From Bacteroidales bacterium (lineage in GTDB: Bacteria; Bacteroidota; Bacteroidia; Bacteroidales; F082): DNA of 24,333 nt. Positions 8,311 to 16,381 of this stretch are shown one piece after another. How positions within the stretch are numbered: the stretch's first letter is position 1; every line of letters begins with the position of its first letter. Both the position numbers and the translations under genes were made by a program. The DNA lies in assembly GCA_017428285.1 (NCBI GenBank), contig JAFRRE010000083.1, positions 1 to 24,333 on the forward strand, written 5' to 3'. The notes under the pieces were generated by a model. The model searched no databases. It was not told the DNA's origin and saw nothing but the letters and a program-made list of their open reading frames with translations.

Positions 8311-8748
8311 ATGAGAAAAGTCGTTTTTATCGCTATGATCATCCTTGCCACTGCCTTCACGGCCAATGCGCAAGAAGAAAAAAAGGAATCGAAAGTCAAG
8401 CATCTGACTTACAACGAATTCCTGAAGAAGGTTTGGGATTTTGAGAAAGACCCGAACACCTTTAGCTACAAGGGCAAACTGCCCGCCATCGTCGACTTCT
8501 ATGCAGACTGGTGCGGTCCCTGCCGCCGTGTGGCACCCATCATGGAAAAACTGGCCGATGAATATGACGGCAAGCTGTTGGTTTACAAAGTCAACACCGA
8601 CCAAGAGCGGAGTTTGTCAGCCGCTTTCAATGTGAAAAGCATCCCCATGGTGCTCTTCATTCCCATGGAAGGACAGCCGATGATGCAAGTCGGAGCCTTG
8701 CCGGAAGAGGGTTACAGGAAAGTTGTGGAAGAACAATTGCTCAAATGA
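8311..8748 (+). CDS. Secreted thioredoxin-like protein
   Basis: 145 residues. An N-terminal signal peptide (MRKVVFIAMIILATAFTANA, cut before QEE) sends it to the periplasm. A charged spacer follows, then a thioredoxin fold with FYADWCGPCRRVAPIME (CxxC about residues 69-72) and the cis-proline segment VKSIPMVLF (about 109-117). The CGPC pair is intact, so it can act as a disulfide reductase or oxidase on exported proteins. The gene is coupled by a 4-bp ATGA overlap to wbqC. The start is fixed by the signal peptide and the promoter 20 nt upstream. Confidence 0.92.
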   Translation: MRKVVFIAMIILATAFTANAQEEKKESKVKHLTYNEFLKKVWDFEKDPNTFSYKGKLPAIVDFYADWCGPCRRVAPIMEKLADEYDGKLLVYKVNTDQERSLSAAFNVKSIPMVLFIPMEGQPMMQVGALPEEGYRKVVEEQLLK

Positions 8749-9347
8749 CGCTCTTCACGACAGCGTATTTCCCAAGCATCAGCTACATGGCGCGTTTTCT
8801 GAAAGAAGACGCGCCTGTCGTTGAGATATGTGAGACCTACCACAAGCAGACCTACCGCAACCGCTGCCGCGTGATGACGGCCAATGGCGTGGAAAGTCTG
8901 AGTGTGCCCGTAGTAAAAGTGAATGGCAACCACACCATGACCAAGGACATGGCCATCAGCCCCATTGAGCCTTGGCAGCACATCCACAGCCGCTGTTTGG
9001 AATCCGCTTACAAGGCGGCACCTTATTTCGACCATTATTACGACTATCTCCGCCCCATTTTCGAAGGCCGCTTCGACCGCCTCATCGACTTGAATGATGC
9101 GGCATTACAAGCCGTTTTGAAGATGCTGAAAGCCAAGAAGGAAATCGTACATACGACGGATTATATGCGCGAAGCTGAAAACGACTTGCGGGAAGCATTC
9201 AGCCCGAAAAAAGCCAATGAAAACTATGTTTTCCCAGAGTATTATCAGGTTTTCGGCACCAAGTTTCCTTTCGCGCCCGATTTGAGCGTGTTGGATTTGG
9301 TGTTTAATGAGGGGCCGGAGGCGGTGGAATATTTGAGGAAACTTTAA
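8745..9347 (+). CDS. WbqC family protein
   Basis: A 200-residue protein with the WbqC-like pattern: early TAYFPSISYMARFL, TYRNRCRVMTANGVESLSVPV (a nucleotide-sugar pathway-like strand-turn segment), PWQHIHSRCLESAYKAAPYFDHYYD, and the late PEYYQVFGTKFPFAPDLSVLDLVFN. The family was named from an O-antigen cluster, and its biochemical role is not established to my knowledge. It begins inside the thioredoxin stop (ATGA at 8745-8748), so the two are co-translated, but no sugar genes lie nearby. Confidence 0.88.
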   Translation: MTLFTTAYFPSISYMARFLKEDAPVVEICETYHKQTYRNRCRVMTANGVESLSVPVVKVNGNHTMTKDMAISPIEPWQHIHSRCLESAYKAAPYFDHYYDYLRPIFEGRFDRLIDLNDAALQAVLKMLKAKKEIVHTTDYMREAENDLREAFSPKKANENYVFPEYYQVFGTKFPFAPDLSVLDLVFNEGPEAVEYLRKL

Positions 9348-9350
9348 TCC

Positions 9351-9458
9351 CTGGATTGCTTCGTGCCTCGCAATGACGCAAAGCGCGTCCGGCGCAAAGC
9401 GTCGCAAGTCTTGTCGTCGCTTCGCGTCTTTGCGAGGAGGAACGATGAAGCAATCCAG
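9351..9458. repeat. Long imperfect inverted repeat between convergent genes
   Basis: The left arm (9351-9385) starts CTGGATTGCTTCGT and the right arm (about 9418-9458) ends with the near complement ACGATGAAGCAATCCAG. Inner parts such as CTCGCAATGACGC and GCGTCTTTGCGAG also pair. It lies between wbqC and the hipA-like gene, whose 3' ends face each other. It looks like a dispersed intergenic palindrome that could also stop transcription from both sides. Confidence 0.75.
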
Positions 9459-9466
9459 AAAAACAA

Positions 9467-10957
9467 TTACAACAAGAATTTTGAAACAAGCTCCTTAAGA
9501 TATTCATCGGGCAGATTGGCCATCCCCATACGGCTGATTTCCTCATGCTCAGCGGTCTTTTTGCGAATGACATACTTTCTTTCCTTCCCGTCAATGATGG
9601 CAAGAAGATGATAATTGCCCTTGTACTGCTGCTCGATGCGAATGTTTTCAATCTTTCGGCCATCGGTATCAACATAGCTGTTTTCTGCTTTTGCGCTTGC
9701 CAATCCCCAAAACGCAAGGTTTTCGCTAAGCGTGTTTTCAACTGCCGAAATCCATTGTTCTTTCACACCATTTCGCTCCGCCAATGCACGAAACTCCAAA
9801 ACGGCTCTCCCGACCTCGCTGACGATAGTTTCCGCCTTGCGTATGCCGTTTTCAGCAGCCAATGCCATCACATCATCAAGGGTGATGCCGTCGTACTTTC
9901 CACGAATCATCAGGCAATGTCGTGTTTCGGGAAGGAAACCGCCAGTGTTAAAAATGTAAGTCAAGTCATAGGCTGGAGAGAGCCTCCATCGGCCTTGCTC
10001 GTCCATGAGAAAGGAGAAGTTCTTGTTGTGGTCATCTGTGTTGTTGGCCAAGATATTGAAAACCATACGACGGAAAACCTCTTCACTATCGCGTTCGGAG
10101 AGTCGCATTTTCCGACAAACCCAAAGCAAACGCTCGTAACTATCGGCTTCAGGATAGAGTGCAGCCAAGGTCTGCATATGGAGTTTTTTCTCCCCTTCCC
10201 TATCAAAACGCTTGGTGACAAAATGCTTGTCGTCCTCAACATCCATCAACCAACATGGCATCATTCGAATTCCAGCCTTTTTTGCCATCTCATAGTAGGT
10301 CATCTCGAGTTCCGCTGTAGAGCGTTCCTTGACGCCAAACTTTAAGATGCAATGCTCAAAGCCTTTCAATGCGCCCACCTGTCCGCTGCGGATTTCTCCC
10401 GTTTCACGATTAATGGCGATGATGGCCTTGGGCTGTCTTCCGCCTGCTGAGGTACCAACCGCCATCAAGGCTTGCATGGTGAGCGACTGTTCAGGGGCTA
10501 TGCGAACACTCTCGCGCTGCGTATAGATTTGCTCAGCCAAGTCAATCAAGGCTTTTAACTTGATGTCTTCTGTGGGATTGAAGTCGTAGGTTTCAGGGAA
10601 AAACTCCAGCGCCCCCATGGCACGTTTCCCGATGAAAGCGAGTTTGTCCAAAGATGTGATTTCGCCTGATTTGATGCCTTGTTGCAATCGCCATTGTTCA
10701 AACAGGGCATTGCCCCAAGCGTCGGGCAGCGAGTCAGCCAAAAACGGCGGCAGTTTCTGATACATCTTCTCAGAAGCACCGAATATCGGACGCAGGTTCT
10801 GCGGCAGTTTGATGGAGGCATCCAAAGGCGATATGTCAAGTCCCGATTCAATCCATTCTCGGTTATACTCGAAATAAGGAAGTCTACGGTGCGGCTCAAT
10901 ACACAACCTCCCAACTTCCCGTCCCCATAGCATCACTTTTAGAATCCTTGTCGTCAT
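9467..10957 (-). CDS. hipA: HipA-like serine/threonine kinase toxin with C-terminal extension
   Basis: 496 residues, longer than the 420-440 usual for HipA. The N-subdomain (about 1-110) has VMLWGREVGRL and LPPFLADSLPDAWGN. The Gly-rich loop GTSAGGRQPKA (about 165-175) corresponds to the loop that holds the autophosphorylated Ser in known HipA. The catalytic NILANNTDDHNKNFSFL (about 294-310) and the metal-binding SPAYDLTY (about 320-327) are intact. The last 70 or so residues (from about 425: SYVDTDGRKIENIRIE ... KYVIRKKTAEHEEISRM) form an additional charged beta-rich tail that I do not recognise. Known HipA kinases inactivate GltX or other targets and cause growth arrest. The HipB-like gene lies 12 bp upstream. 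Confidence 0.9.
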   Translation of the reverse strand: MTTRILKVMLWGREVGRLCIEPHRRLPYFEYNREWIESGLDISPLDASIKLPQNLRPIFGASEKMYQKLPPFLADSLPDAWGNALFEQWRLQQGIKSGEITSLDKLAFIGKRAMGALEFFPETYDFNPTEDIKLKALIDLAEQIYTQRESVRIAPEQSLTMQALMAVGTSAGGRQPKAIIAINRETGEIRSGQVGALKGFEHCILKFGVKERSTAELEMTYYEMAKKAGIRMMPCWLMDVEDDKHFVTKRFDREGEKKLHMQTLAALYPEADSYERLLWVCRKMRLSERDSEEVFRRMVFNILANNTDDHNKNFSFLMDEQGRWRLSPAYDLTYIFNTGGFLPETRHCLMIRGKYDGITLDDVMALAAENGIRKAETIVSEVGRAVLEFRALAERNGVKEQWISAVENTLSENLAFWGLASAKAENSYVDTDGRKIENIRIEQQYKGNYHLLAIIDGKERKYVIRKKTAEHEEISRMGMANLPDEYLKELVSKFLL

Positions 10958-10969
10958 AGTTTTTCAATT

Positions 10970-11293
10970 TCATTTGTTTGTTTTCGGTGAAGCATGTCTG
11001 ACACGCTGCGCTTTTTTCCCGTCTTCTTTCATCAGATAAGGCGATTCAGGCAGTTCGGGCATCAATTCGTCAAGGTCGTTGATACAACCAATGGCTTTCA
11101 GCAACAAAAGAAAAGTGCTGAGCGACATATTGGGCACTAACCCGTTCTCAAACTTGTGGATGGTATTGATGGTCAGCCCCGACTGCTCCGCCACATCCTT
11201 TTGGGTCATGCGCGAACGCATACGGTAGTCCTTAAAACGCGTCCCGAGAAGTTGCACCAACTCTGGTATTGAATATTCGTAATAATCTGCCAT
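10970..11293 (-). CDS. hipB: HipB-like XRE-family antitoxin/repressor
   Basis: I use the ATG at 11293 (MADYYEYSIPELVQ..., 107 residues); ATGs at 11302 and 11317 are also in frame. Residues about 15-70 are a helix-turn-helix of the XRE/Cro type (QLLGTRFKDYRMRSRMTQKDVAEQSGLTINTIHKFENG). A short acidic segment follows (DELMPELPESP), then a basic tail. Position before hipA on the same strand marks it as the antitoxin and likely autorepressor of the pair. The candidate operator at 11327-11349 and the promoter at 11377-11406 lie directly upstream. Confidence 0.88.
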   Translation of the reverse strand: MADYYEYSIPELVQLLGTRFKDYRMRSRMTQKDVAEQSGLTINTIHKFENGLVPNMSLSTFLLLLKAIGCINDLDELMPELPESPYLMKEDGKKAQRVRHASPKTNK

Positions 11294-11326
11294 AGTTATC
11301 ATTCTTAAATTATCCAATCAATTGAT

Positions 11327-11349
11327 TTAAGATAATTAATATATCTTAA
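11327..11349. promoter_or_regulatory. Candidate HipB operator (23-bp palindrome)
   Basis: TTAAGATA (11327-11334) and TATCTTAA (11342-11349) are perfect inverted arms around a 7-bp spacer, between the promoter and the hipB start. The size and place suit an XRE dimer site for autoregulation. Binding is inferred. Confidence 0.6.
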
Positions 11350-11376
11350 TTCATTCTATAGTTGTATTTAATTGCG

Positions 11377-11406
11377 CAAAAATACGAATTATTTTTGAAA
11401 GACAAA
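11377..11406 (-). promoter_or_regulatory. Promoter of the hipBA-like operon
   Basis: On the minus strand TTTG (11406-11403), 18 nt, then TATTTTTG (11384-11377). This is close to the Bacteroidota consensus and 84 nt upstream of the chosen hipB ATG. Confidence 0.65.
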
Positions 11407-11429
11407 CAATTTTTGCATTTTTTTCACAC

Positions 11430-11690
11430 CATTATCGTTGGATTCCCTTCGGGAATGGCGAGGATCCGTTGTGTGTTCCCTGCGGCGGCAAGATACGCCA
11501 ACAATCCGTGAGGGACCAAAGCCGCCGCATTACAACTTAAACACCAGCTCCATTCCCATAGGGAATCTCTATTTCACTTCACCTCAATCTTTCGTTCGGT
11601 CGGATTTGTAATCCGACCGTATTGAATCAGTGGATTTGCAATCCGCATCGTATTGCTTATTAACGGATTGCAAATCAGCCTGAACCTATG
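11430..11690. repeat. Cluster of short palindromic repeats, no gene
   Basis: About 290 bp without a gene between the hipB promoter and the 3' end of the next minus-strand gene. It contains ATTCCC-TTC-GGGAAT and ATTCCC-ATA-GGGAAT hairpins, and three related palindromic units built on GGATTTGTAATCC, GGATTTGCAATCC and GGATTGCAAATC (about 11607-11670). It looks like a landing area for small dispersed repeats. Confidence 0.65.
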
Positions 11691-11693
11691 GTT

Positions 11694-12860
11694 TCACTTC
11701 ACACGAATCTCAAACCCCGACCAGTCCTTGCTCTCGGTCAACAAATCATAGTAATGGCAGATGTTCTCCTCGGTGATTTCTTCACCGTTGACGGAAATGA
11801 TTTGGTCTCCGACCTTATACTTCTCGTTGCCGTCGATGAGACGGTTCAAAATCTTCAATGTCCCATCGGCTGTGGAAACACGGTAGGCAGATGCCTCGAA
11901 CGGCTTGACGACATCGGTTGTATGTGGTCTGGCATACATCCTCAGCTTTCCGCCTCGAGACGAGATAATCCAATCATATTTCGAAATCGCCTTGAGACCC
12001 ATGTTATTGTGTGCCAACGATTTCACATACAACACTTCGGTATCCTTATCGACTCCAGCAAGGCTGAGATTTTCATGACTAGCGTACACAAATGTCTGCT
12101 TGTCGGTATGCCCTCCAATGGCTTGTCCAAAGGAGCCTTCAAAAACATAATCCTTCTCCCCTGGACTATCGACCCGCTGCTCGTCCTGCAACAAAAAAGC
12201 AGCAGCACCGTTGCCCGTGTCGAAAATGCATTCATACTCCACACCATTGATTCGCGGATAGACCCACAAAACATCTCTGTACAACTTGCATTTGATGGGA
12301 ATGAACTCCGTCGTGTCGATGCTCAAGGAATCAGGTATTTCGTACATCTGATTACCGGTAAAGTCAATCATGTAACGAACCAAATTAAGTCCTTGAAAGC
12401 CAATGATATTATGCGCTGACAAAGCCTCCTCTCTTTGACAAATCGGTGGTTCAGGCCCTAAATTGGCGAAACCTAGTCCTTCCGACACCACCATGTTTGT
12501 TTTGATTGTTACCGGCAAAGTCGTCACTTTGATTTTTGATCTTTTGTCGACCCCGGTAACCCGATTACTATAAAACTTCATTCCATCTGGCTTCGTGCTG
12601 GGCGTATACATGAGCAATGCAAACGAATTGACACCTGTATCATACATCACCGTGTCAGATTTTCCATTGATTTCAGCCTTGAGCAACATTTGGTTCCTCT
12701 TGCTGACAACAAAATGGATAGTGTCGTATGCCGAATTGATCCTAAAACTTGAGTTATCATTAAAGATTTTGGCCGTATGAATCATCAGGCCGACAGTGCC
12801 GCAGGAAGTCATGGCAAAGGCCATCGACAAAAGCACACAATATTTAAACAACCTGTTCAT
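11694..12860 (-). CDS. Lipoprotein retropepsin-like aspartyl protease with PDZ domain
   Basis: 388 residues. The start MNRLFKYCVLLSMAFAMTSC has a lipobox (AMTSC), so it is probably a lipoprotein. There are two DTG motifs, VMYDTGVNSFALL (about residue 74) and CIFDTGNGAAAFLL (about 215), each in a retropepsin-like half: a two-lobed aspartyl protease plan. Residues about 325-388 form a PDZ-like domain (LIDGNEKYKVGDQIISVNGEEITEENI). Such PDZ-aspartyl proteases are common in Bacteroidota, and substrates are unknown. It is a paralog of the next gene upstream, with near-identical C-terminal 60 residues, and lies 55 bp after it, probably in one transcript. Confidence 0.82.
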   Translation of the reverse strand: MNRLFKYCVLLSMAFAMTSCGTVGLMIHTAKIFNDNSSFRINSAYDTIHFVVSKRNQMLLKAEINGKSDTVMYDTGVNSFALLMYTPSTKPDGMKFYSNRVTGVDKRSKIKVTTLPVTIKTNMVVSEGLGFANLGPEPPICQREEALSAHNIIGFQGLNLVRYMIDFTGNQMYEIPDSLSIDTTEFIPIKCKLYRDVLWVYPRINGVEYECIFDTGNGAAAFLLQDEQRVDSPGEKDYVFEGSFGQAIGGHTDKQTFVYASHENLSLAGVDKDTEVLYVKSLAHNNMGLKAISKYDWIISSRGGKLRMYARPHTTDVVKPFEASAYRVSTADGTLKILNRLIDGNEKYKVGDQIISVNGEEITEENICHYYDLLTESKDWSGFEIRVK

Positions 12861-12915
12861 TTTTAATATGTTATTTCAGTATAATAGACTTTCATGCAAA
12901 GCATATCCTAAAAAC

Positions 12916-14100
12916 TTACTTCACCCGAATCTCAAACCCCGACCAGTCCTTGTTTTCCGTCAACAGGTCGTAATAATGGCAGATGTTCTCCTCGGTGATT
13001 TTCTCGCCATTTACTGAAATGATTTGGTCGCCGACCTTGAACTTCTCGTTGCCGTCGATGAGGCGGGTCAAAATCTTCAATGTTCCATCGGCAGTGTTGA
13101 GTTTGTATCGAAACATGTCGACGGGCGCCTTCTCTTCGGCCTCATGAGGTCTAGCATACACTTTTACGTCACCGCCTCTATCCCAGTCAAAAATCCAGTC
13201 ATACTGCGAGATAGCCTTGAGACCCATGTTGTGAAAAGGCAAATCCTTCACATAACTGACGTCAACCTCCTTGTCAGGACCTACAAGGTTGAATGTTACC
13301 TTGGGAACACGAACGAAACGCTGTCTTTCCGTTAGCCCCCCAATGGTATTTCCATAAGAACCTTCATAAACCCAATCGTTTTCTTTGGGGTTTTCAATCC
13401 GTTGTTCATCCTTCAACAAAAATCCACAATTGCCGTTCCCCGTATCAAAAATGCATTCGTATTCCACTCCGTTCACTTTTGGATAGACAAACAAGACACC
13501 TCTGTTTAATCTGCACTTGATGGGGACAAATACCGTAGTGTCGATTAAAACCGAATCAGGGATGGTATACTTTTTAGAAGCGGTAAAGTCGATCATATTT
13601 CGACTTAGTTGGAAGCCTTGAAAACCTAAAAGATGGTACTTTGATATGGTGTACTTTTCACAAGGGGAAGGCTCCGGATTCAACATAGCGAAGCCAACAC
13701 CTATGTTGCTCACCCTACGCGTCCCCCATTTAACCGGAAATGTCGTCATTTTTATCCTTGACTTCTTGTCGGCTCCTGTCGTCCGATTATGATAAAACTT
13801 CATTCCTTCTGGTTGTGTGCTGGGTGTGTACATCATCACAAATGCAGTATTAACACCCGAATCATAGATCAAAGAATCCGATTGCCCATCCACCTCGGCT
13901 TCAAAAACCATGTGCTGACCATTGAGTGCAAAATGGATGGTGTCATCATCCAATCGGACTTCAATAGGATGGCCATCTTCCTTTGTAAAAACCCTAAGCG
14001 TATGAACAATCAATCCTATCGGAAGAAAGTAAAAAGCAGCAGCAGTCAACGCCACAATAACAGCCAAAATGACGAGTAATACCTTATTCTTCTTTTTCAT
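12916..14100 (-). CDS. Membrane-anchored retropepsin-like aspartyl protease with PDZ domain
   Basis: The ATG at 14100 gives 394 residues starting MKKKNKVLLVILAVIVALTA; an upstream in-frame ATG at 14160 would cover the promoter and is rejected. The hydrophobic segment (about 7-30) lacks a lipobox Cys and looks like a signal anchor. DTG-type motifs occur twice, as YDSGVNTAFVMMY (Asp-Ser-Gly, about residue 78) and CIFDTGNGNCGFLL (about 220). The PDZ-like end (GNEKFKVGDQIISVNGEKITEENI) closely matches the downstream paralog. This is a tandem duplication in which one copy is lipid-anchored and the other membrane-anchored. One lobe having DSG instead of DTG is still compatible with activity. Confidence 0.82.
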   Translation of the reverse strand: MKKKNKVLLVILAVIVALTAAAFYFLPIGLIVHTLRVFTKEDGHPIEVRLDDDTIHFALNGQHMVFEAEVDGQSDSLIYDSGVNTAFVMMYTPSTQPEGMKFYHNRTTGADKKSRIKMTTFPVKWGTRRVSNIGVGFAMLNPEPSPCEKYTISKYHLLGFQGFQLSRNMIDFTASKKYTIPDSVLIDTTVFVPIKCRLNRGVLFVYPKVNGVEYECIFDTGNGNCGFLLKDEQRIENPKENDWVYEGSYGNTIGGLTERQRFVRVPKVTFNLVGPDKEVDVSYVKDLPFHNMGLKAISQYDWIFDWDRGGDVKVYARPHEAEEKAPVDMFRYKLNTADGTLKILTRLIDGNEKFKVGDQIISVNGEKITEENICHYYDLLTENKDWSGFEIRVK

Positions 14101-14130
14101 TTTTAGGTGTATTAGTTTATTAGTATGCTG

Positions 14131-14138
14131 CAAAGGTA
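14131..14138 (-). promoter_or_regulatory. -7 element for the tandem protease genes
   Basis: The minus strand reads TACCTTTG, 30 nt upstream of the ATG at 14100, just after the end of the HD-domain gene. It supports the shorter start of the protease gene. Confidence 0.55.
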
Positions 14139-14177
14139 CGACATTCTTTTGAAACAACATGAAAAAAACGAAAAAAA

Positions 14178-16238
14178 CTACTTCTCGGGATAAGCAATCC
14201 TGACGTGATAGATATTCATCAGCTTCTTTTTCAGCACTTTGCGGCAGGTCTCAATGTCGTGTAAAGTGAGGTCGGTGTTGAGGAACTGCCCCGCCTCCAT
14301 CTGCTTGTTGATGATGTTGTCAACCAAGTCGCTGATTTTCTTTTCATCGGGGTCTTTGAGGCTGTGAGAGGCAGCTTCGATGCTGTCGGCCATCATCAGC
14401 ACGGCGGTCTCGCGCGAGAACGGTGCCGGGCCATGATAGGTAAATGGCGTCGGGTCAATCTCCTCGTCGGGATGGGCCTTCTGCTCGTTGATGTAGAAAT
14501 AATCGGTGCGGCGCGTGCCGTGGTGGGTGCGGATGAAGTCAATGATGCGCTCCGGCACATGCGCCTTGTGCGCCATTTCGATGCCATCGGTCACATGCGA
14601 GATGATGATTTCAGCACTTTCAATATTAGAAAGGTCGTTGTGCGGGCTGTAGGCACCGTGTTGGTTCTCGGTGAAATACATCGGGTTCTTGATCTTTCCG
14701 ATGTCATGATACAAAGCACCCGTACGAGCCAATTGGGTATCGCCACCAATCTCGAACAACACTTCCTCACAGAGGTTGGCCACCTGGATGGAATGCTGGA
14801 AGGTGCCTGGCGCAGTGGCAGCCAACTCGCGCAACAAAGGGCTGTTGGTATTGCTCAGTTCCATCAACGAGAGCGAGGTGGTCACTCCAAAGATACGCTC
14901 AAACATAAGGATGAGGGGTTGCGCCAAAAGGGTGAACAACGCATTCAGCAGCAGCAAAAGCACCACCGACCAATCGATCTCGGAGGTGGACAGGAAAGTG
15001 AAAGCGAGAAACACCAACAAATAGCCCACGAACACGAACAACGCGGCCTGGATAAAACGATGGTGCGTGCGGGTATTCGACATGCCGAACACCGTGACCA
15101 CCGTGGCCACCAATTGCATGAAGATGAACTGGAAGGGATTGGGCACCACGAGCGAAATCAGCATCACGGCGAAAACCTGAGTGGAAAAAGCCAAACGCAG
15201 GTTGAAAAACGAACCCACCATAATGGCCAAGAGGCAGACAGGCATCATGTAGACCAGTCCTGGAACGAACTTGACCAATATGTACGAAGGAATGATGATC
15301 ATCAGCATGAGTGTCAGCAGCAGGACAATGTTTTTGAGCTGCGAAAACACCTTCTTATGCAGTTTGTTGCCGTATAGCCCCATCAAAAGAAAGACCAAGG
15401 TCACAAGGAAAATCTGGCTCAGCAGCACACGCAGCGACTCATCGCTCGACATGGAACGCGAAGTGTATTCGCGCTGCAACGAATTCAGCTTATTGTAGAT
15501 ATTCTCATCGACCAACTCACCTTCCGAGACGATAGCTTGGTCCTTCTGCACCATACCGTAGGTCAGCGAAACGGCAGCCGCCGCCTTATCGACCTCTTTC
15601 TTGGTAAGGTCGGCATTGTAAAACACGTTTTGGCGCAATGCGCCGTTCACGAGCTCAGAGAGTAGCTTTTTATCAATCTGCTTATCAGCATTTTCCAACA
15701 TTTCAGCAACGGCTTCCGTAGCACTATTCATACTATACAACTCTCCATAGCGGATACTGCGCATCACGTTGTTGCGAATGACATTCACTTCCGAACTCGA
15801 CTCCAAATTGGCTGTCGCGTTGTCATAGGCCACGATGCCCTGCTCCTCAATAGAATCGAACACATTGAAGAGACAGTCCAAGTTACAGTCGCGATCGAGG
15901 TGAGAAGCGGCATCCCATTGTGATTCGAAATTGACAAACAGGAGATTACGCGAGGCGACCATTTCATCGTCGTTGAACACGAAAATAGGCTTCACCTTGG
16001 CTTTCGCAGCTTCCGTTTCCGCGTTCAGGGTCTCGTAATCCTTGTAAATCGGGAAATCGAATGGGGCATAAAGCGTCTCGTGCTGCCAAGGTTTTGAAAG
16101 CTGGTACTCGTACTTGAACTTGCCCGAGCGTGGCATCTGCCAACAGACCAAGACAATGGCCACCACAAAAACGAAAACCCGACCTACATTATAATAACTA
16201 TGCCTTATTCTATTGAAGAAATCATTTATCTTACTCAT
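14178..16238 (-). CDS. pgpH: PgpH-like 7TM-HD phosphodiesterase (probable c-di-AMP hydrolase)
   Basis: The start at 16238 (MSKINDFFNRIRHSYYN...) gives 686 residues; an ATG ten codons upstream is possible but unusual. Order: one membrane pass (about 18-38); extracytoplasmic 7TMR-HDED domain (about 39-270, with KAKVKPIFVFNDDEM); a run of about seven membrane segments (about 275-465); cytoplasmic HD domain (about 480-650). Metal ligands show in GTFQHSIQVANL, GALYHDIGKIKNP (the HD pair), IISHVTDGIEMAHKAHVPE and IRTHHGT. In Listeria and others PgpH cleaves cyclic-di-AMP to pApA; that activity here is inferred from family. The gene diverges from the NlpC/P60 gene. Confidence 0.88.
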   Translation of the reverse strand: MSKINDFFNRIRHSYYNVGRVFVFVVAIVLVCWQMPRSGKFKYEYQLSKPWQHETLYAPFDFPIYKDYETLNAETEAAKAKVKPIFVFNDDEMVASRNLLFVNFESQWDAASHLDRDCNLDCLFNVFDSIEEQGIVAYDNATANLESSSEVNVIRNNVMRSIRYGELYSMNSATEAVAEMLENADKQIDKKLLSELVNGALRQNVFYNADLTKKEVDKAAAAVSLTYGMVQKDQAIVSEGELVDENIYNKLNSLQREYTSRSMSSDESLRVLLSQIFLVTLVFLLMGLYGNKLHKKVFSQLKNIVLLLTLMLMIIIPSYILVKFVPGLVYMMPVCLLAIMVGSFFNLRLAFSTQVFAVMLISLVVPNPFQFIFMQLVATVVTVFGMSNTRTHHRFIQAALFVFVGYLLVFLAFTFLSTSEIDWSVVLLLLLNALFTLLAQPLILMFERIFGVTTSLSLMELSNTNSPLLRELAATAPGTFQHSIQVANLCEEVLFEIGGDTQLARTGALYHDIGKIKNPMYFTENQHGAYSPHNDLSNIESAEIIISHVTDGIEMAHKAHVPERIIDFIRTHHGTRRTDYFYINEQKAHPDEEIDPTPFTYHGPAPFSRETAVLMMADSIEAASHSLKDPDEKKISDLVDNIINKQMEAGQFLNTDLTLHDIETCRKVLKKKLMNIYHVRIAYPEK

Positions 16239-16381
16239 AGTCAAACGTTTAAAAATCAACACCACCAATTAAACCGAGGGCTAAATTAAGAAAAACTCCA
16301 ATCACTTGAAAAAAAACGGCGAAAAAAGGCGATTTGCACCGAATAGTTCACTAATTTAGCGGTCAGAAAAACGACAAGAAA
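16239..16381. promoter_or_regulatory. Divergent promoter region between the 7TM-HD gene and the NlpC/P60 gene
   Basis: A 143-bp AT-rich gap. Both strands carry TAATTTAG, a one-base variant of TAnnTTTG: at 16352-16359 on plus, 22 nt before the NlpC ATG, and near 16285 on minus, towards the HD gene. Likely promoters, but weaker matches than elsewhere. Confidence 0.35.

Noticed and set aside
8227..8604. Long N-terminal extension of HutI
   Set aside because: It would run antisense through the thioredoxin gene and the divergent promoters; the ATG at 8226 gives the normal family length.
11430..11690. Possible CRISPR array in the repeat-rich gap
   Set aside because: The repeat units differ in sequence and spacing, are short palindromes, and there are no regular spacers or cas genes.
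14364..15377. 337-residue plus-strand ORF opposite the 7TM-HD gene
   Set aside because: It is antisense to an intact HD phosphodiesterase and has a His/Gln/Arg-rich composition with no domain.
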